In this document: positions 8,608-17,470 of the stretch, one piece after another
Layout of the letters: the number at the start of each line of letters is the position of its first letter
Position numbering within the stretch: position 1 is the stretch's first letter
Source: Bacillaceae bacterium Marseille-Q3522
GTDB lineage: Bacteria > Bacillota > Bacilli > Bacillales > Cytobacillaceae
Direction of reading: 5' to 3'
DNA: 41,919 nucleotides
Assembly (NCBI GenBank): GCA_017898095.1
Contig: JAGKQJ010000014.1
Location: 1 to 41,919, forward strand
Made by a program: the position numbers and the translations under genes
The notes under the pieces: generated by a model
The model's database searches: none
The model's input: only the letters and a program-made list of their open reading frames with translations
Told to the model about the DNA's origin: nothing

Positions 8608-9597
8608 ATGTTATTTATTGATAACAAAGAAATCACGGATCCGCGGATTAATTTGGCCATTGAAGAATACGCTTTAAAAAATTTAGACATTAACGAGACG
8701 TATTTACTTTTTTACATAAATGAGCCTTCCATTATAATCGGTAAGAATCAAAATACAATTGAAGAAATTAACACGGATTATGTAGAGAAGAATGGAATCC
8801 ATGTCGTGCGCAGGCTTTCCGGCGGCGGAGCCGTATATCATGATTTAGGTAATTTAAATTTTAGTTTTATTACCAAAGATGACGGACAAAGCTTTCATAA
8901 CTTTCGTAAATTCACGGAGCCGGTGATTGCTGCATTAGAAAAACTCGGTGTTGAGGCAGAGCTAAGCGGAAGAAATGATATCGTTGTCGACGGCCGTAAA
9001 ATTTCCGGGAACGCACAATTTTCCACAAAAGGAAGAATGTTTAGCCACGGTACCTTAATGTTGAATTCAGAAATTGAAAACGTTGTATCTGCCCTGCGTG
9101 TAAAAAAAGATAAAATCGAATCAAAGGGGATTAAATCAATTCGCAGCCGTGTTGCGAATATCTCGGAATACCTGAAAGAGCCATTAACAATTGAAGAATT
9201 CCGCCAGTTGCTGCTGAAACATATTTTTGCAGAGGAAAGAGAAGTCCAGGAATATGTGTTGACAGAAGAAGATTGGCAGAAAATTGATCAGCTTTCCAAA
9301 GAACGCTATCAAAACTGGGATTGGAACTACGGAAAATCGCCGAAATTTAATTTGCAGCATTCCCACCGTTTCCCTGTAGGATCGATTGATGTAAGACTGG
9401 ATGTTAATAAAGGCATTATTGAGCATGCAAAAATATACGGGGACTTTTTTGGCGTCGGTGATGTGAGCGATATTGAAAAGCTATTAACCGGAACAAAATA
9501 TGAAAGAGCGGAATTGGAGAAAGTATTAGCTTCTCTTGATATCAAGCATTACTTTGGCAATATTACGAAAGAGGATTTTCTACAGCTCCTTTACTAA
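8608..9597 (+). CDS. lplJ: Lipoate-protein ligase
   Basis: A 329-aa enzyme that activates free lipoate with ATP and attaches it to lipoyl domains (GcvH, E2 subunits), allowing lipoate scavenging. The family motif RRLSGGGAVYHDLGNLNFSF is at 69-88 and the lysine motif DGRKISGNAQF at about 128-138 (catalytic Lys131). A C-terminal accessory domain follows (about 250-329). The match to B. subtilis LplJ runs the full length. The start is ATG 8608, after AAAGGAGTG; the GTG at 8596 is part of the ribosome binding site. The terminator at 9611 closes the unit. Confidence 0.95.
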   Translation: MLFIDNKEITDPRINLAIEEYALKNLDINETYLLFYINEPSIIIGKNQNTIEEINTDYVEKNGIHVVRRLSGGGAVYHDLGNLNFSFITKDDGQSFHNFRKFTEPVIAALEKLGVEAELSGRNDIVVDGRKISGNAQFSTKGRMFSHGTLMLNSEIENVVSALRVKKDKIESKGIKSIRSRVANISEYLKEPLTIEEFRQLLLKHIFAEEREVQEYVLTEEDWQKIDQLSKERYQNWDWNYGKSPKFNLQHSHRFPVGSIDVRLDVNKGIIEHAKIYGDFFGVGDVSDIEKLLTGTKYERAELEKVLASLDIKHYFGNITKEDFLQLLY

Positions 9598-9610
9598 ACC
9601 AAGTGAAAAG

Positions 9611-9655
9611 GGAACAGAGATGCCGGTACGGGAAGGTATCTCTGTTCTTTTTTTT
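9611..9655 (+). terminator. Terminator after lplJ
   Basis: GAACAGAGAT pairs with (T)ATCTCTGTTC across a GC-rich loop and is followed by a run of T residues. Confidence 0.88.
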
Positions 9656-9848
9656 ACTGCCATTCTGTCATGAAATTGCCAGAGTGTATATTCCCACCAA
9701 AATTCATTAGGATTTAATTGTTTCTCGTTTAACATTTTTATGAAAAATAAGGCAAAAATGAGGCTGTCTGAGTTATAATTATAGAAGTAACCTTGTTTAA
9801 GTAACATTCTTGAGTCTCTCATCTAACTAAAAGAAAGGAAAAAAATAA

Positions 9849-10067
9849 ATGAATAAATGTATGGTGTGTAATAGTGATGTTATTAAATTAGAAGCATTAA
9901 ATGCTGAAATAATAGATTTTGTTGAGAAAGATAATAATGAGACATTTCACTTTTCTTTTACTATTAATAATAAGAATTTGACAAGTGGCATCATTCAAGG
10001 TGAAGTGAGAAATAGTTTTTATTGTGATAAATGTAAAAAGATTTATATGGAATTAGATAGAGTGTAA
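9849..10067 (+). CDS. Small double-CxxC (zinc-ribbon-like) protein
   Basis: A 72-aa protein not recognised by family. It opens MNKCMVCNSD and has a second pair, FYCDKCKKIY, near residues 57-66, giving CxxC-N50-CxxC, a likely zinc knuckle. The middle is polar and beta-prone. It is preceded by AAAGGA and is much more AT-rich than its neighbours. It lies 130 nt upstream of an equally AT-rich ABC exporter on the same strand. The pair replaces the B. subtilis yhfK-yhfM region, suggesting acquisition together. It could be a regulator or partner of the exporter; there is no leader-peptide signature to make it a secreted bacteriocin. Confidence 0.6.
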   Translation: MNKCMVCNSDVIKLEALNAEIIDFVEKDNNETFHFSFTINNKNLTSGIIQGEVRNSFYCDKCKKIYMELDRV

Positions 10068-10199
10068 TCGGAAAAACACATCCAATTCCTAATATTTATC
10101 AACGAAATTAGTATTGATCTATCATTCGGTTCTCACTCGGGGAAACCGCTTCGTGATAATTTGTCCTTTAAGTGAATGGGAAAGGAATGAAATAGAAGC

Positions 10200-11912
10200 A
10201 TGATTGACACTTTTTATTATAAAAATAAAGCGCTATTTTTCAGCAGTATTATTTTAGTGATGATCGCACAGTGTTTATCATTAGGTTCAGCTTATCTTTT
10301 GCAAATTTTACTTGATGCAGCAAATGGAAATGACATAACAAAACTTGTACATATACTGATATTAGCAGCCGGCTTTTTTATTGCACTATTCATAATTCAG
10401 ATGCTTCTGAAAAAAGCCAGATGTGCTTTTGTAAAACGTGCTATGATACAGTATAAAGAAAAGGCATTTGATGAAATCACAAAAAAGAATATTAGCTCAT
10501 TTGTGAGGGAAAACACAAGTAACTATTTATCAGTCTTAACCAATGATGCTACTTCAATTGAGAATAATTACTTATACGGTACTTTTAAAATAATATCCAT
10601 GTGTACGTCATTTATTGGTGCGGTTCTTTTAATGTTATGGTACAACTGGATTATGACGATTGTTGTACTTGTATTATGCGTGCTGCCAATTGCTATGTAT
10701 TTTCTTATTGGTGAAAAAATGGTCAATATGGAAAAAGGTATAAGTAACAAAAATGAGAAATTTGTACGTGCAATGAAAGATTTATTAGGTGGATTTGCAG
10801 TCATAAAAAGTTTTCAGGCAGAAAAGCAGGCAATGAAGTTGTTTCAAAAAGAAAACGATGCACTTGAAGATTTAAAATACAAACGAAAAAATACAGAAGG
10901 AACGATTAATATCATTTCCGGAGAAATTGGATTTTTTCTGCAAGTCGGTGTGTTTTTATTTGGTGCCTATTTATCAATCAAGGGGTTTATAACCGCAGGT
11001 GTTGTAATTGCATTTGTACAATTGATGAATAATGTAATGGATCCGATTCAGAATTTGCCTACTTTAATGGCAAATAAAAAAGCTGCGAAGGCTTTAATTG
11101 ATAAATTTACTATCTATGCTTCAAATAATGTAGTGGAAGATGGTCAAGAAGTCATCGACAATATTGGCGCAGGCATAACATTTCAAAAAGTATTTTTTGC
11201 TTATAAGGATGATAATCATGTTTTAAAAGATATCCATTTAACAATTGATACGGGAAAAAGTTATGCAATTGTTGGCGGTTCGGGCAGCGGTAAGTCAACT
11301 TTGCTCAGTCTTCTTTTAGGAAGCTATGTGAATTATAAAGGCCAGATACATATTGGAGATAAGGAATTAAGAAGTATTAAAAATGATTGTTTAAGCAACT
11401 TGATATCCATTGTTCAACAGAATGTATTTATTTTTGATAGTACCATTTTAGATAATATCACAATGTTTAAAGAGTTCGACAATGAATTGATAAAACATGT
11501 CGTAAGACTGTCTGGTCTTGAAAAATTAATTCAGGAAAAAGGATATAACTACCAGTGTGGCGAAAATGGTGTAAAATTATCTGGTGGTGAAAGGCAGAGA
11601 ATTTCAATTGCCCGATGTCTATTAAAGAATACAGCTGTCTTGCTTATGGACGAGGCTACAGCAGCATTAGATGCAGAGACAGGTAATAATGTTTTATCTC
11701 AAATTCTTGAGATTGAGGGACTCACACGTATTGTTATTACACATAATTTAGAGGAATCAATCTTAAGAAGATTTGATGAAATTTTCGTTTTACGAAATGG
11801 AATCGTTGTAGAACAAGGTTCTTTTGCTGAATTAATTGATTTGAAAAAATATTTTTATTCTTTATTTAATGTAACAGGGGAAGGGAAAGAACGTTTGAAA
11901 AAAGAAAATTAA
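10200..11912 (+). CDS. ABC exporter, fused membrane and ATPase domains
   Basis: A 570-aa half-transporter. The membrane domain (about 1-310) has six likely helices. The ATPase domain (about 325-570) has Walker A VGGSGSGKST near residues 357-366, signature LSGGERQRISIARC near 460, Walker B AVLLMDEATAALD near 480, and the H-loop ITHN near 518. All catalytic motifs are intact. No peptidase C39 domain is present at the N-terminus, so it is not a leader-cleaving bacteriocin exporter. It probably works as a homodimer in drug, lipid or peptide export; the substrate is unknown. Its AT richness and isolated position suggest horizontal origin. Confidence 0.9.
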   Translation: MIDTFYYKNKALFFSSIILVMIAQCLSLGSAYLLQILLDAANGNDITKLVHILILAAGFFIALFIIQMLLKKARCAFVKRAMIQYKEKAFDEITKKNISSFVRENTSNYLSVLTNDATSIENNYLYGTFKIISMCTSFIGAVLLMLWYNWIMTIVVLVLCVLPIAMYFLIGEKMVNMEKGISNKNEKFVRAMKDLLGGFAVIKSFQAEKQAMKLFQKENDALEDLKYKRKNTEGTINIISGEIGFFLQVGVFLFGAYLSIKGFITAGVVIAFVQLMNNVMDPIQNLPTLMANKKAAKALIDKFTIYASNNVVEDGQEVIDNIGAGITFQKVFFAYKDDNHVLKDIHLTIDTGKSYAIVGGSGSGKSTLLSLLLGSYVNYKGQIHIGDKELRSIKNDCLSNLISIVQQNVFIFDSTILDNITMFKEFDNELIKHVVRLSGLEKLIQEKGYNYQCGENGVKLSGGERQRISIARCLLKNTAVLLMDEATAALDAETGNNVLSQILEIEGLTRIVITHNLEESILRRFDEIFVLRNGIVVEQGSFAELIDLKKYFYSLFNVTGEGKERLKKEN

Positions 11913-12018
11913 CATTATCAGGCGATTTTTTTGACTACAGTATATTAACTTTGGGAAAAAGTCCGGTAGAATAAAAATGATTCGCCTGAATAATTATTGG
12001 GTTATTATGTGAAATTGT

Positions 12019-12064
12019 GAGCATCTATATTTGTTATTATCAATCATAATGGATGCTCCTTTTT
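12019..12064 (+). terminator. Probable terminator after the ABC exporter
   Basis: GAGCATC (12019-12025) pairs with GATGCTC (12052-12058), followed by a five-T run. The loop is long (26 nt), so strength is uncertain. Confidence 0.5.
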
Positions 12065-12138
12065 CATGTTTGCACCATTTTCTTTTTCTTTCTGTTCTAT
12101 TTTTTTTATTTTGCATTAAACTAAGTATGTGGGGCTGT

Positions 12139-12172
12139 CCGCTTTTTTCTGACGATCAGAAATTAAAAGCGG
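12139..12172. repeat. Imperfect inverted repeat upstream of the M48 protease
   Basis: CCGCTTTTTTCTGA pairs with TCAGAAATTAAAAGCGG (3-nt insertion in the right arm) around cga. It lies in the 311-nt gene-free gap 11913-12223. It resembles a decayed miniature hairpin element or an old terminator. Nothing else is recognisable in this gap. Confidence 0.45.
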
Positions 12173-12223
12173 CACCGCCACAGGGCAGTTTTCATGCTTT
12201 TGGCAGGGAAGGAGGAACGAAAT

Positions 12224-13492
12224 ATGGCACGAAAAATTGCGCTGTACGGCATACTTGCATACTGCTTATATGGATTATTATTTTACTGGTATTTATTTTA
12301 TTTTGCGGATACAAGTATTCCCTTCGAATATCAGGGAACAAGTGCGGATCCGGAAACTTTTTTAAATGCACGGGAACAAATGTTAAGTGAAGAGTATTCA
12401 AAAATAAGGAATTTGCTATTTTTTCTCTCCACTCCTTTTGAATGGCTATTTTATTTATGTTTGATGCTTACGGGTCTGACAAAAGTAATCGACCGCTGGT
12501 CCGAACAATCAACAAAATACACATTTATCCGAATCGCGATTTATTTAATTTGGCTATCGATATTGGGATTTTTAGCAGTTTTTCCATTAAACTATATCAG
12601 CTATTCTTTTTCGAAAATGTACGGGATTTCCACGCAAACATTTTCTTCATGGATGAAGGATGAGGTGATTGATTTTTGGCTGAACTATGGAACGATGCTG
12701 ATCATTGTGCCGGTTTTATACTGGCTCATGAAAAAAAGCAAGAAACATTGGTGGCTGTTTGCCTGGCTCTTATCGATTCCGTTTACACTATTTTTAACAT
12801 TTATCCAGCCGGTTGTAATAGACCCTTTATATAATGAATTTACAACCCTGCAAAACAAGGAGCTCGAAGCAAAAATTCTCGCACTGGCAGAGAAAGCGGA
12901 TATTCCGGCAGAACATGTCTTTGAAGTAAAGATGTCAGAAAAAACGAATGCCTTAAATGCTTATGTAAACGGAATTGGAGACAATTCACGGATTGTCTTA
13001 TGGGATACGACTTTAAACAGATTAGATGACGGGGAGATTCTTTTTATCATGGCTCATGAAATGGCTCATTATGTGGAAAAGCATATTTATTTTGGTATTG
13101 CCGGCTACTTGCTGCTGTCTTTACTCGGGCTTTATTTAGCAGCAAAAATAATGAGCGCAATCGTGAAAAAATGGGGAGCTTTATTTCATATCCCTGATGT
13201 TTCCCATATCCGCTCTCTTCCTTTATTGCTCATGGTTTTGTCGATGCTGCTTTTCCTTGCTAGCCCGATTACAAATGCAGTTTCCCGTTATATGGAAGAA
13301 AGAGCGGACCGTTATGCAATTGAAATGACAGGGCAACCTGACGCGGCGATTCATTCGTTTCAGGAATTGTCGAAAGCCGGCTTAAGCCAGGTAAATCCAC
13401 CGTTTTTAGTAAAGGTTTTCCGCTATGGGCATCCAACAATGTTGGAAAGGATATCGGAAATAGAGGAATATGAATTACAAGAGCGCCAGTAA
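12224..13492 (+). CDS. yhfN: M48-family membrane metalloprotease (CAAX protease type)
   Basis: A 422-aa Ste24-like protease. It has membrane spans near residues 8-28, 65-85, 103-128, 153-170 and 178-198, then a catalytic domain. The zinc motif HEMAH is at 278-282, and the third ligand is Glu358 in SRYMEERAD. Two more hydrophobic segments lie near 290-312 and 333-352, as in Ste24 enzymes. The start at ATG 12224 follows AAGGAGGAAC. Family members cleave membrane or misfolded proteins; prenylation itself is not expected in bacteria. The position between lplJ and comK agrees with B. subtilis yhfN. Confidence 0.87.
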   Translation: MARKIALYGILAYCLYGLLFYWYLFYFADTSIPFEYQGTSADPETFLNAREQMLSEEYSKIRNLLFFLSTPFEWLFYLCLMLTGLTKVIDRWSEQSTKYTFIRIAIYLIWLSILGFLAVFPLNYISYSFSKMYGISTQTFSSWMKDEVIDFWLNYGTMLIIVPVLYWLMKKSKKHWWLFAWLLSIPFTLFLTFIQPVVIDPLYNEFTTLQNKELEAKILALAEKADIPAEHVFEVKMSEKTNALNAYVNGIGDNSRIVLWDTTLNRLDDGEILFIMAHEMAHYVEKHIYFGIAGYLLLSLLGLYLAAKIMSAIVKKWGALFHIPDVSHIRSLPLLLMVLSMLLFLASPITNAVSRYMEERADRYAIEMTGQPDAAIHSFQELSKAGLSQVNPPFLVKVFRYGHPTMLERISEIEEYELQERQ

Positions 13493-13517
13493 ACTCAGGA
13501 ATCTAGTGTAAAAAAGA

Positions 13518-13555
13518 TGGCTTTCGCCAGCAGTACTTGGCGAAAGCCTGTTTTA
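13518..13555. terminator. Bidirectional terminator
   Basis: GGCTTTCGCCA / TTGGCGAAAGCC is a strong stem followed by a T-rich tail. It lies between the converging M48 protease gene and the IDEAL-domain gene. Confidence 0.85.
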
Positions 13556-13584
13556 TTGAAGATGCCATTCTGTTATTGCCATAA

Positions 13585-13821
13585 TCAAGTTCCAAAGCGT
13601 TTTGTAAGCGCTTTATACTGACTGGATAACTGATAAAACCGTTCCTTGTTGTTACTGTCTATTGCCTGGTCAATTTTTTTGAGTAATTTTTCTTTTTCTG
13701 ATTTTAAACTGATTTCTAATAACAGCATGTCAATATACAATTTTGTTACATCTACTTCATGTTGCTTTTTTTGATTCATCACAACATATTTGCTTAATTC
13801 TGTATAGGATTTTTTTTTCAT
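13585..13821 (-). CDS. IDEAL-domain small protein
   Basis: A 78-aa, highly charged protein. The C-terminal half contains the IDEAL-like helix KIDQAIDSNNKERFYQLSSQ; this motif occurs in small Firmicutes regulatory proteins and is thought to mediate binding. The ATG at 13821 is 8 nt after AGGAG; an in-frame GTG three codons upstream overlaps the spacer. It is divergent from comK across a 358-nt control region. The function is unknown. Because its promoter shares the comK intergenic space, a link with competence is possible but unproven. Confidence 0.75.
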   Translation of the reverse strand: MKKKSYTELSKYVVMNQKKQHEVDVTKLYIDMLLLEISLKSEKEKLLKKIDQAIDSNNKERFYQLSSQYKALTKRFGT

Positions 13822-14088
13822 GCTAATCACTCCTGCCGCCTTTTTAATAGTATATGGAGGACGGAATAGAAAATCAACAGAATTTTTATAATTTTAAGTA
13901 AATGTTCAAAAATTCACAACAAGGAACGCATTCCCTTTTTATGAAGGAAGAAATTTTAACAAGCTGAAAAACAAAATTTCCATAAATTTGCGAAAACTCC
14001 CCCCAGCAGGAACAATTGAACTGCCTATTAAGGATAATAAGGAAACCTGCACTGAAAATTACTTAGATTTTTACGAAATTATTCAATT

Positions 14089-14145
14089 AAAATGAGAAAA
14101 AATTCTCATTTTCTTTTGTATATATTGGGATTTTTATGATAAGAT
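14089..14145 (+). promoter_or_regulatory. comK promoter with adjoining perfect palindrome
   Basis: Upstream of comK is a sigma-A-like pair, TTGTAT (14116-14121) and TAAGAT (14140-14145), 18 nt apart. Directly upstream is a perfect 10-4-10 inverted repeat, AAAATGAGAA-AAAA-TTCTCATTTT (14089-14112). It carries the A4..T4 wording of ComK recognition half-sites (AAAA-N5-TTTT), though its best internal spacing is N6. It could be an autoregulatory site or bind CodY-, Rok- or AbrB-like repressors. Confidence 0.5.
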
Positions 14146-14179
14146 AGTCGTGTAATACTTATTTCAAGGAGGATAAAAG

Positions 14180-14743
14180 ATGGAAAATGAATTATTAACT
14201 AATTATGTCATTATATACGACACACTTTGTATTGATCCGGTAAGCTTTGATGGAAAAATTTATTCGCATGTTTTAGAACTGGAAAATGAATTTACCGTTG
14301 CTTTAAAACCTTTAGATATTATAAAACGTAGCTGTATTTATTACGGGAGCAGTTATCAAGGGAAAAAAGTCAGTTCAAAACAAATATTAAGGACTCCACA
14401 TAAAGCCCCAATTGCGGTCGACCTCACGAATTCAATTTATTTTTTCCCAACTGGCTCGCCGGATAATCATTTTACTACTTCTTGGATTTCAGCTGATCAC
14501 ATCCTTCGTTACGACGAAGTCAGACCGAAAGAAACGTTGGTCGAATTTCAAAACAATAAAAAACAAACGTTTTCAATTTCTCTCCGTTCGTTCAAAAATC
14601 AAGTACAGAATGCAGCAGTGCTTTGTACAGAACTGACGCGGCGCATGAAAAAGATGAAACGAAGATCGGTTCAATTTCAAGATATGCAGTATATGCAAAT
14701 GATTCGAGAGATTGGCAGAAACCTGGATAATCAAGATTTTTAA
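14180..14743 (+). CDS. comK: Competence transcription factor ComK
   Basis: A 187-aa protein, close to the 192 aa of B. subtilis ComK and apparently intact. It has the conserved core from LTNYVIIYDT to LRSFKNQVQNAA, including SIYFFPTGSP and SWISADHIL, and the basic C-terminal stretch RRMKKMKRRS. ComK activates DNA-uptake and recombination genes by binding A/T-rich K-boxes. The start at 14180 follows AAGGAGGAT. addAB, a known ComK-regulated recombination locus in B. subtilis, lies 6 kb downstream. An intact comK suggests, but does not prove, competence. Confidence 0.93.
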   Translation: MENELLTNYVIIYDTLCIDPVSFDGKIYSHVLELENEFTVALKPLDIIKRSCIYYGSSYQGKKVSSKQILRTPHKAPIAVDLTNSIYFFPTGSPDNHFTTSWISADHILRYDEVRPKETLVEFQNNKKQTFSISLRSFKNQVQNAAVLCTELTRRMKKMKRRSVQFQDMQYMQMIREIGRNLDNQDF

Positions 14744-14779
14744 TAAACTGATGCATGATGAACACCTTATCGAAAGCGC

Positions 14780-15154
14780 TTAAGCTCTTTTTTCGTAAGC
14801 ATAGCGTTTTGATAAATAATATTCCATCAGTTCCTGCACTTTGTTGCGAATTCGCGGATTAAAGTAATGGTGTTCTTCCTTATACCCTTTGTAGAAAAAA
14901 AGATACCTGGTAAACGCATCATCCCGTGTTGCTTCTGTTACGTGCAGATTATTTGCCCTTAAATATTGCTTTGCTTCTTTAAGCTCCTTTTGCACTGTCA
15001 GGATTGTTTCTTCGATTAAATCGACATAAGGCTGCTTTAACTTAAAGGCTGCGTGCTGGATAATGGAAAGATCCCGATGTAAAATCGTTAATACCATTGG
15101 TAAATAAATTGCCTGCTCCATAATTGTCCGTTCGGCTTCAGGGATTTTTGTCAT
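14780..15154 (-). CDS. yhjD: YhjD-like helical protein
   Basis: A 124-aa all-alpha protein beginning MTKIPEAERTIMEQAIYLPM and rich in charged, aromatic helices, with a basic C-terminus. The N-terminal wording and the position between comK and the yhjE-sipV pair agree with B. subtilis YhjD, a small protein linked to spores. No catalytic motif or membrane span is visible. The ATG at 15154 follows AAAGGAGTG. The family assignment rests on my recollection of that sequence and synteny, so it is moderate. Confidence 0.6.
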   Translation of the reverse strand: MTKIPEAERTIMEQAIYLPMVLTILHRDLSIIQHAAFKLKQPYVDLIEETILTVQKELKEAKQYLRANNLHVTEATRDDAFTRYLFFYKGYKEEHHYFNPRIRNKVQELMEYYLSKRYAYEKRA

Positions 15155-15321
15155 CGTTCGTACACTCCTTTTGCAATAGAACGTCCGTTCTTATTTTATT
15201 TTATAGAAAAAAAAATATTCTTTCAAGTTAATTTTTTTGGTAAAATAAATAGGAAAACTATTTCTATTGTCGAAATAAATAGTGGAGCATCAAAAGATCT
15301 TATGAAAGAAGGATAGGAACT

Positions 15322-17289
15322 ATGACAATTACAGCTGCTGATTTATATGACTTGAAATCTGTAACAGATCCTCAATTAGCGGCAAACGGCAATGATTTAA
15401 CTTACGTAGTAACAACGATCGACAAGGAAAAAGATACATATGGATCGAATATTTATTACGTAAATTTAAATGAGAAGGAAAAGATATTCCAATGGACCTT
15501 TGGCAATGACCGGAATACAACCCCCCGTTGGTCACCGGATGGCGAGCAGCTCTTATTTGTCTCGAATCGAAGCGGGAAAAATCAATTGTATTTATTACAA
15601 AAATCGGGCGGGGAAGCAAAGCAACTTACATTTTGCGCAAACGGTGCATCAAACCCGGTTTGGTCACCGGACGGGAAAAAAATTGCTTTTCAAACCTCTT
15701 TAGCACCGGATGAATCGTTAACAGAAGAAAAATCAGATAAAAAGGACGAAAAACCGGTACCGTTAGAAGTAAATAAAATGCAATATAAGTTTAATGGAAA
15801 AGGATTTTGGGACGGAAAGTACAGTCATATTGTGATCGTTGATATTGCAACGGGAAAATTGGAACAGCTCACAGCTGGAGAGTACGATTATTCATTACAG
15901 AGCTGGTCTCCTGATGGAAAGAGAATTGCAGTAACAGCTGATTTAAATGAAAAACAGGATTTTTCGTTTGTCTCTGATATTTATTTAATAAATGTAGAAA
16001 CAAAGGAAAAACAGGTGCTTACGTCAAGTGAAGGTGTTTTCAGCAAAGTATCCTGGTCGCCTAACGGCCGTTACTTAACAGCCTTCGGCCACAAAATGGA
16101 ATATAAAAATGCAACCTATACAAAGCTGTGGCTGTACGATTTTGAATCAAAAGCATGGAGCCAGATAACAGATGATGAACTACTGGTCGGCGATTTTGTC
16201 GTCGGTGATTTTCAACAGGGTGCCGTAAAACCGGGAGCAATATGGTCAACGGATAATAAAAGTTTTTATTTTCTGGTAACGGATCACGGAAAGACGATTG
16301 TATACTTTGGCAATATTTCCGGTGAAGTATATCCGGCATTACATGGTAAACAGCATGTATATGGTTTTACAACAGCAGGAGCCGGGGAGAAAGCAGTTGC
16401 AGCTATTAGTAACCCTCAGGAGGTGGGGGATTTATATCTTGTCACGATCGCAACCGGGAAATTAGAGCGTTTAACAAATGTAAATGCCGGCTTTTTTGAG
16501 GAAAAGGGACTTGCATCTGTTGAAGAACTCAGCTTCACTTCATCCGATGGACTGGAGCTGCATGGATGGTTAATGAAACCTCCTGGTTTTACAGAAGAAA
16601 AGAAATATCCTTTTATTCTTGAAATTCACGGCGGTCCGCATGCAATGTATGCCAATACTTATTTTCATGAATTTCAGGTGCTTGCTGCTCAAGGATATGT
16701 TATCCTCTATATCAATCCGCGCGGAAGCTTAGGCTTCGGGCAGAAGTTTGTTGATGCCGTCCGCGGAGATTACGGCGGCAAGGATTATGAAGATTTAATG
16801 GAAGCCGTTGATTTTGCGCTTGAACAATATGATTTTATCGACAAAGACCGCATGGGTGTTACAGGAGGAAGCTACGGCGGCTTTATGACAAACTGGGTGG
16901 TCGGACATACGAACCGCTTCAAAGCAGCAGTAACACAGCGTTCGATTTCTAATTGGATCAGCTTTCATGGTGTCAGTGATATTGGCTATTTTTTCACTGA
17001 TTGGCAAATTCAAGCTGATTTAAATGATATTGAAAAGCTATGGAAACACTCTCCTTTAGCCTATGTCAACAAGATCGAAACACCGCTGCTTATCCTTCAC
17101 GGTGAATTGGATTACCGCTGTCCAATTGAACAGGCAGAGCAGCTTTATATTGCTTTAAAGCAGCAGGAAAAGGAAACAAAATTAGTGCGCTTCCCGGAAT
17201 CAAATCATGAATTATCGCGCAGCGGCATCCCGTCCTTACGGATAGCAAGGCTAAATTATATTTTAGATTGGTTTAAAAAATATATTTAA
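15322..17289 (+). CDS. yuxL: S9 prolyl-oligopeptidase-family peptidase
   Basis: A 655-aa cytosolic serine peptidase of the acylaminoacyl-peptidase type. The N-terminal TolB-like beta-propeller (about 1-390) shows repeated W-SPDG blades (near 70, 114, 195 and 245). The C-terminal alpha/beta-hydrolase domain carries the triad Ser517 (TGGSYGGFM), Asp597 (HGELDYRCP) and His629 (ESNHELSRSG). Length and domain wording match B. subtilis YuxL. It would hydrolyse short peptides or blocked N-termini. The start at ATG 15322 follows AGAAGGAT. There is no signal peptide. It is a single-gene unit with its own terminator; in B. subtilis yuxL is elsewhere, so this is a local rearrangement. Confidence 0.92.
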   Translation: MTITAADLYDLKSVTDPQLAANGNDLTYVVTTIDKEKDTYGSNIYYVNLNEKEKIFQWTFGNDRNTTPRWSPDGEQLLFVSNRSGKNQLYLLQKSGGEAKQLTFCANGASNPVWSPDGKKIAFQTSLAPDESLTEEKSDKKDEKPVPLEVNKMQYKFNGKGFWDGKYSHIVIVDIATGKLEQLTAGEYDYSLQSWSPDGKRIAVTADLNEKQDFSFVSDIYLINVETKEKQVLTSSEGVFSKVSWSPNGRYLTAFGHKMEYKNATYTKLWLYDFESKAWSQITDDELLVGDFVVGDFQQGAVKPGAIWSTDNKSFYFLVTDHGKTIVYFGNISGEVYPALHGKQHVYGFTTAGAGEKAVAAISNPQEVGDLYLVTIATGKLERLTNVNAGFFEEKGLASVEELSFTSSDGLELHGWLMKPPGFTEEKKYPFILEIHGGPHAMYANTYFHEFQVLAAQGYVILYINPRGSLGFGQKFVDAVRGDYGGKDYEDLMEAVDFALEQYDFIDKDRMGVTGGSYGGFMTNWVVGHTNRFKAAVTQRSISNWISFHGVSDIGYFFTDWQIQADLNDIEKLWKHSPLAYVNKIETPLLILHGELDYRCPIEQAEQLYIALKQQEKETKLVRFPESNHELSRSGIPSLRIARLNYILDWFKKYI

Positions 17290-17296
17290 ATGGTTC

Positions 17297-17349
17297 AAAA
17301 AAGTGCCTGGCTTTTTATCATTTCTGATAGATAGCCAGGCACTTTTTTT
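17297..17349 (+). terminator. Terminator after the S9 peptidase gene
   Basis: AAAAGTGCCTGGCT pairs with AGCCAGGCACTTTT across an AT-rich loop, with a T-run at the end. Very strong. Confidence 0.92.
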
Positions 17350-17470
17350 GTAAAGTGCAATAGGAAATTAATTTGAGTTCATTCATAAAGATCCTCTAAT
17401 CATTCAATTTAATCATAAATGAACACAAAACAGCCCAAACTTTAAGAAACAACAAATATTTAGTACAATG

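Noticed and set aside
12031-12390. 119-aa frame upstream of and overlapping the M48 protease gene
   Set aside because: Poor coding character; it crosses the terminator and inverted repeat and overlaps the well-supported protease start in another frame.
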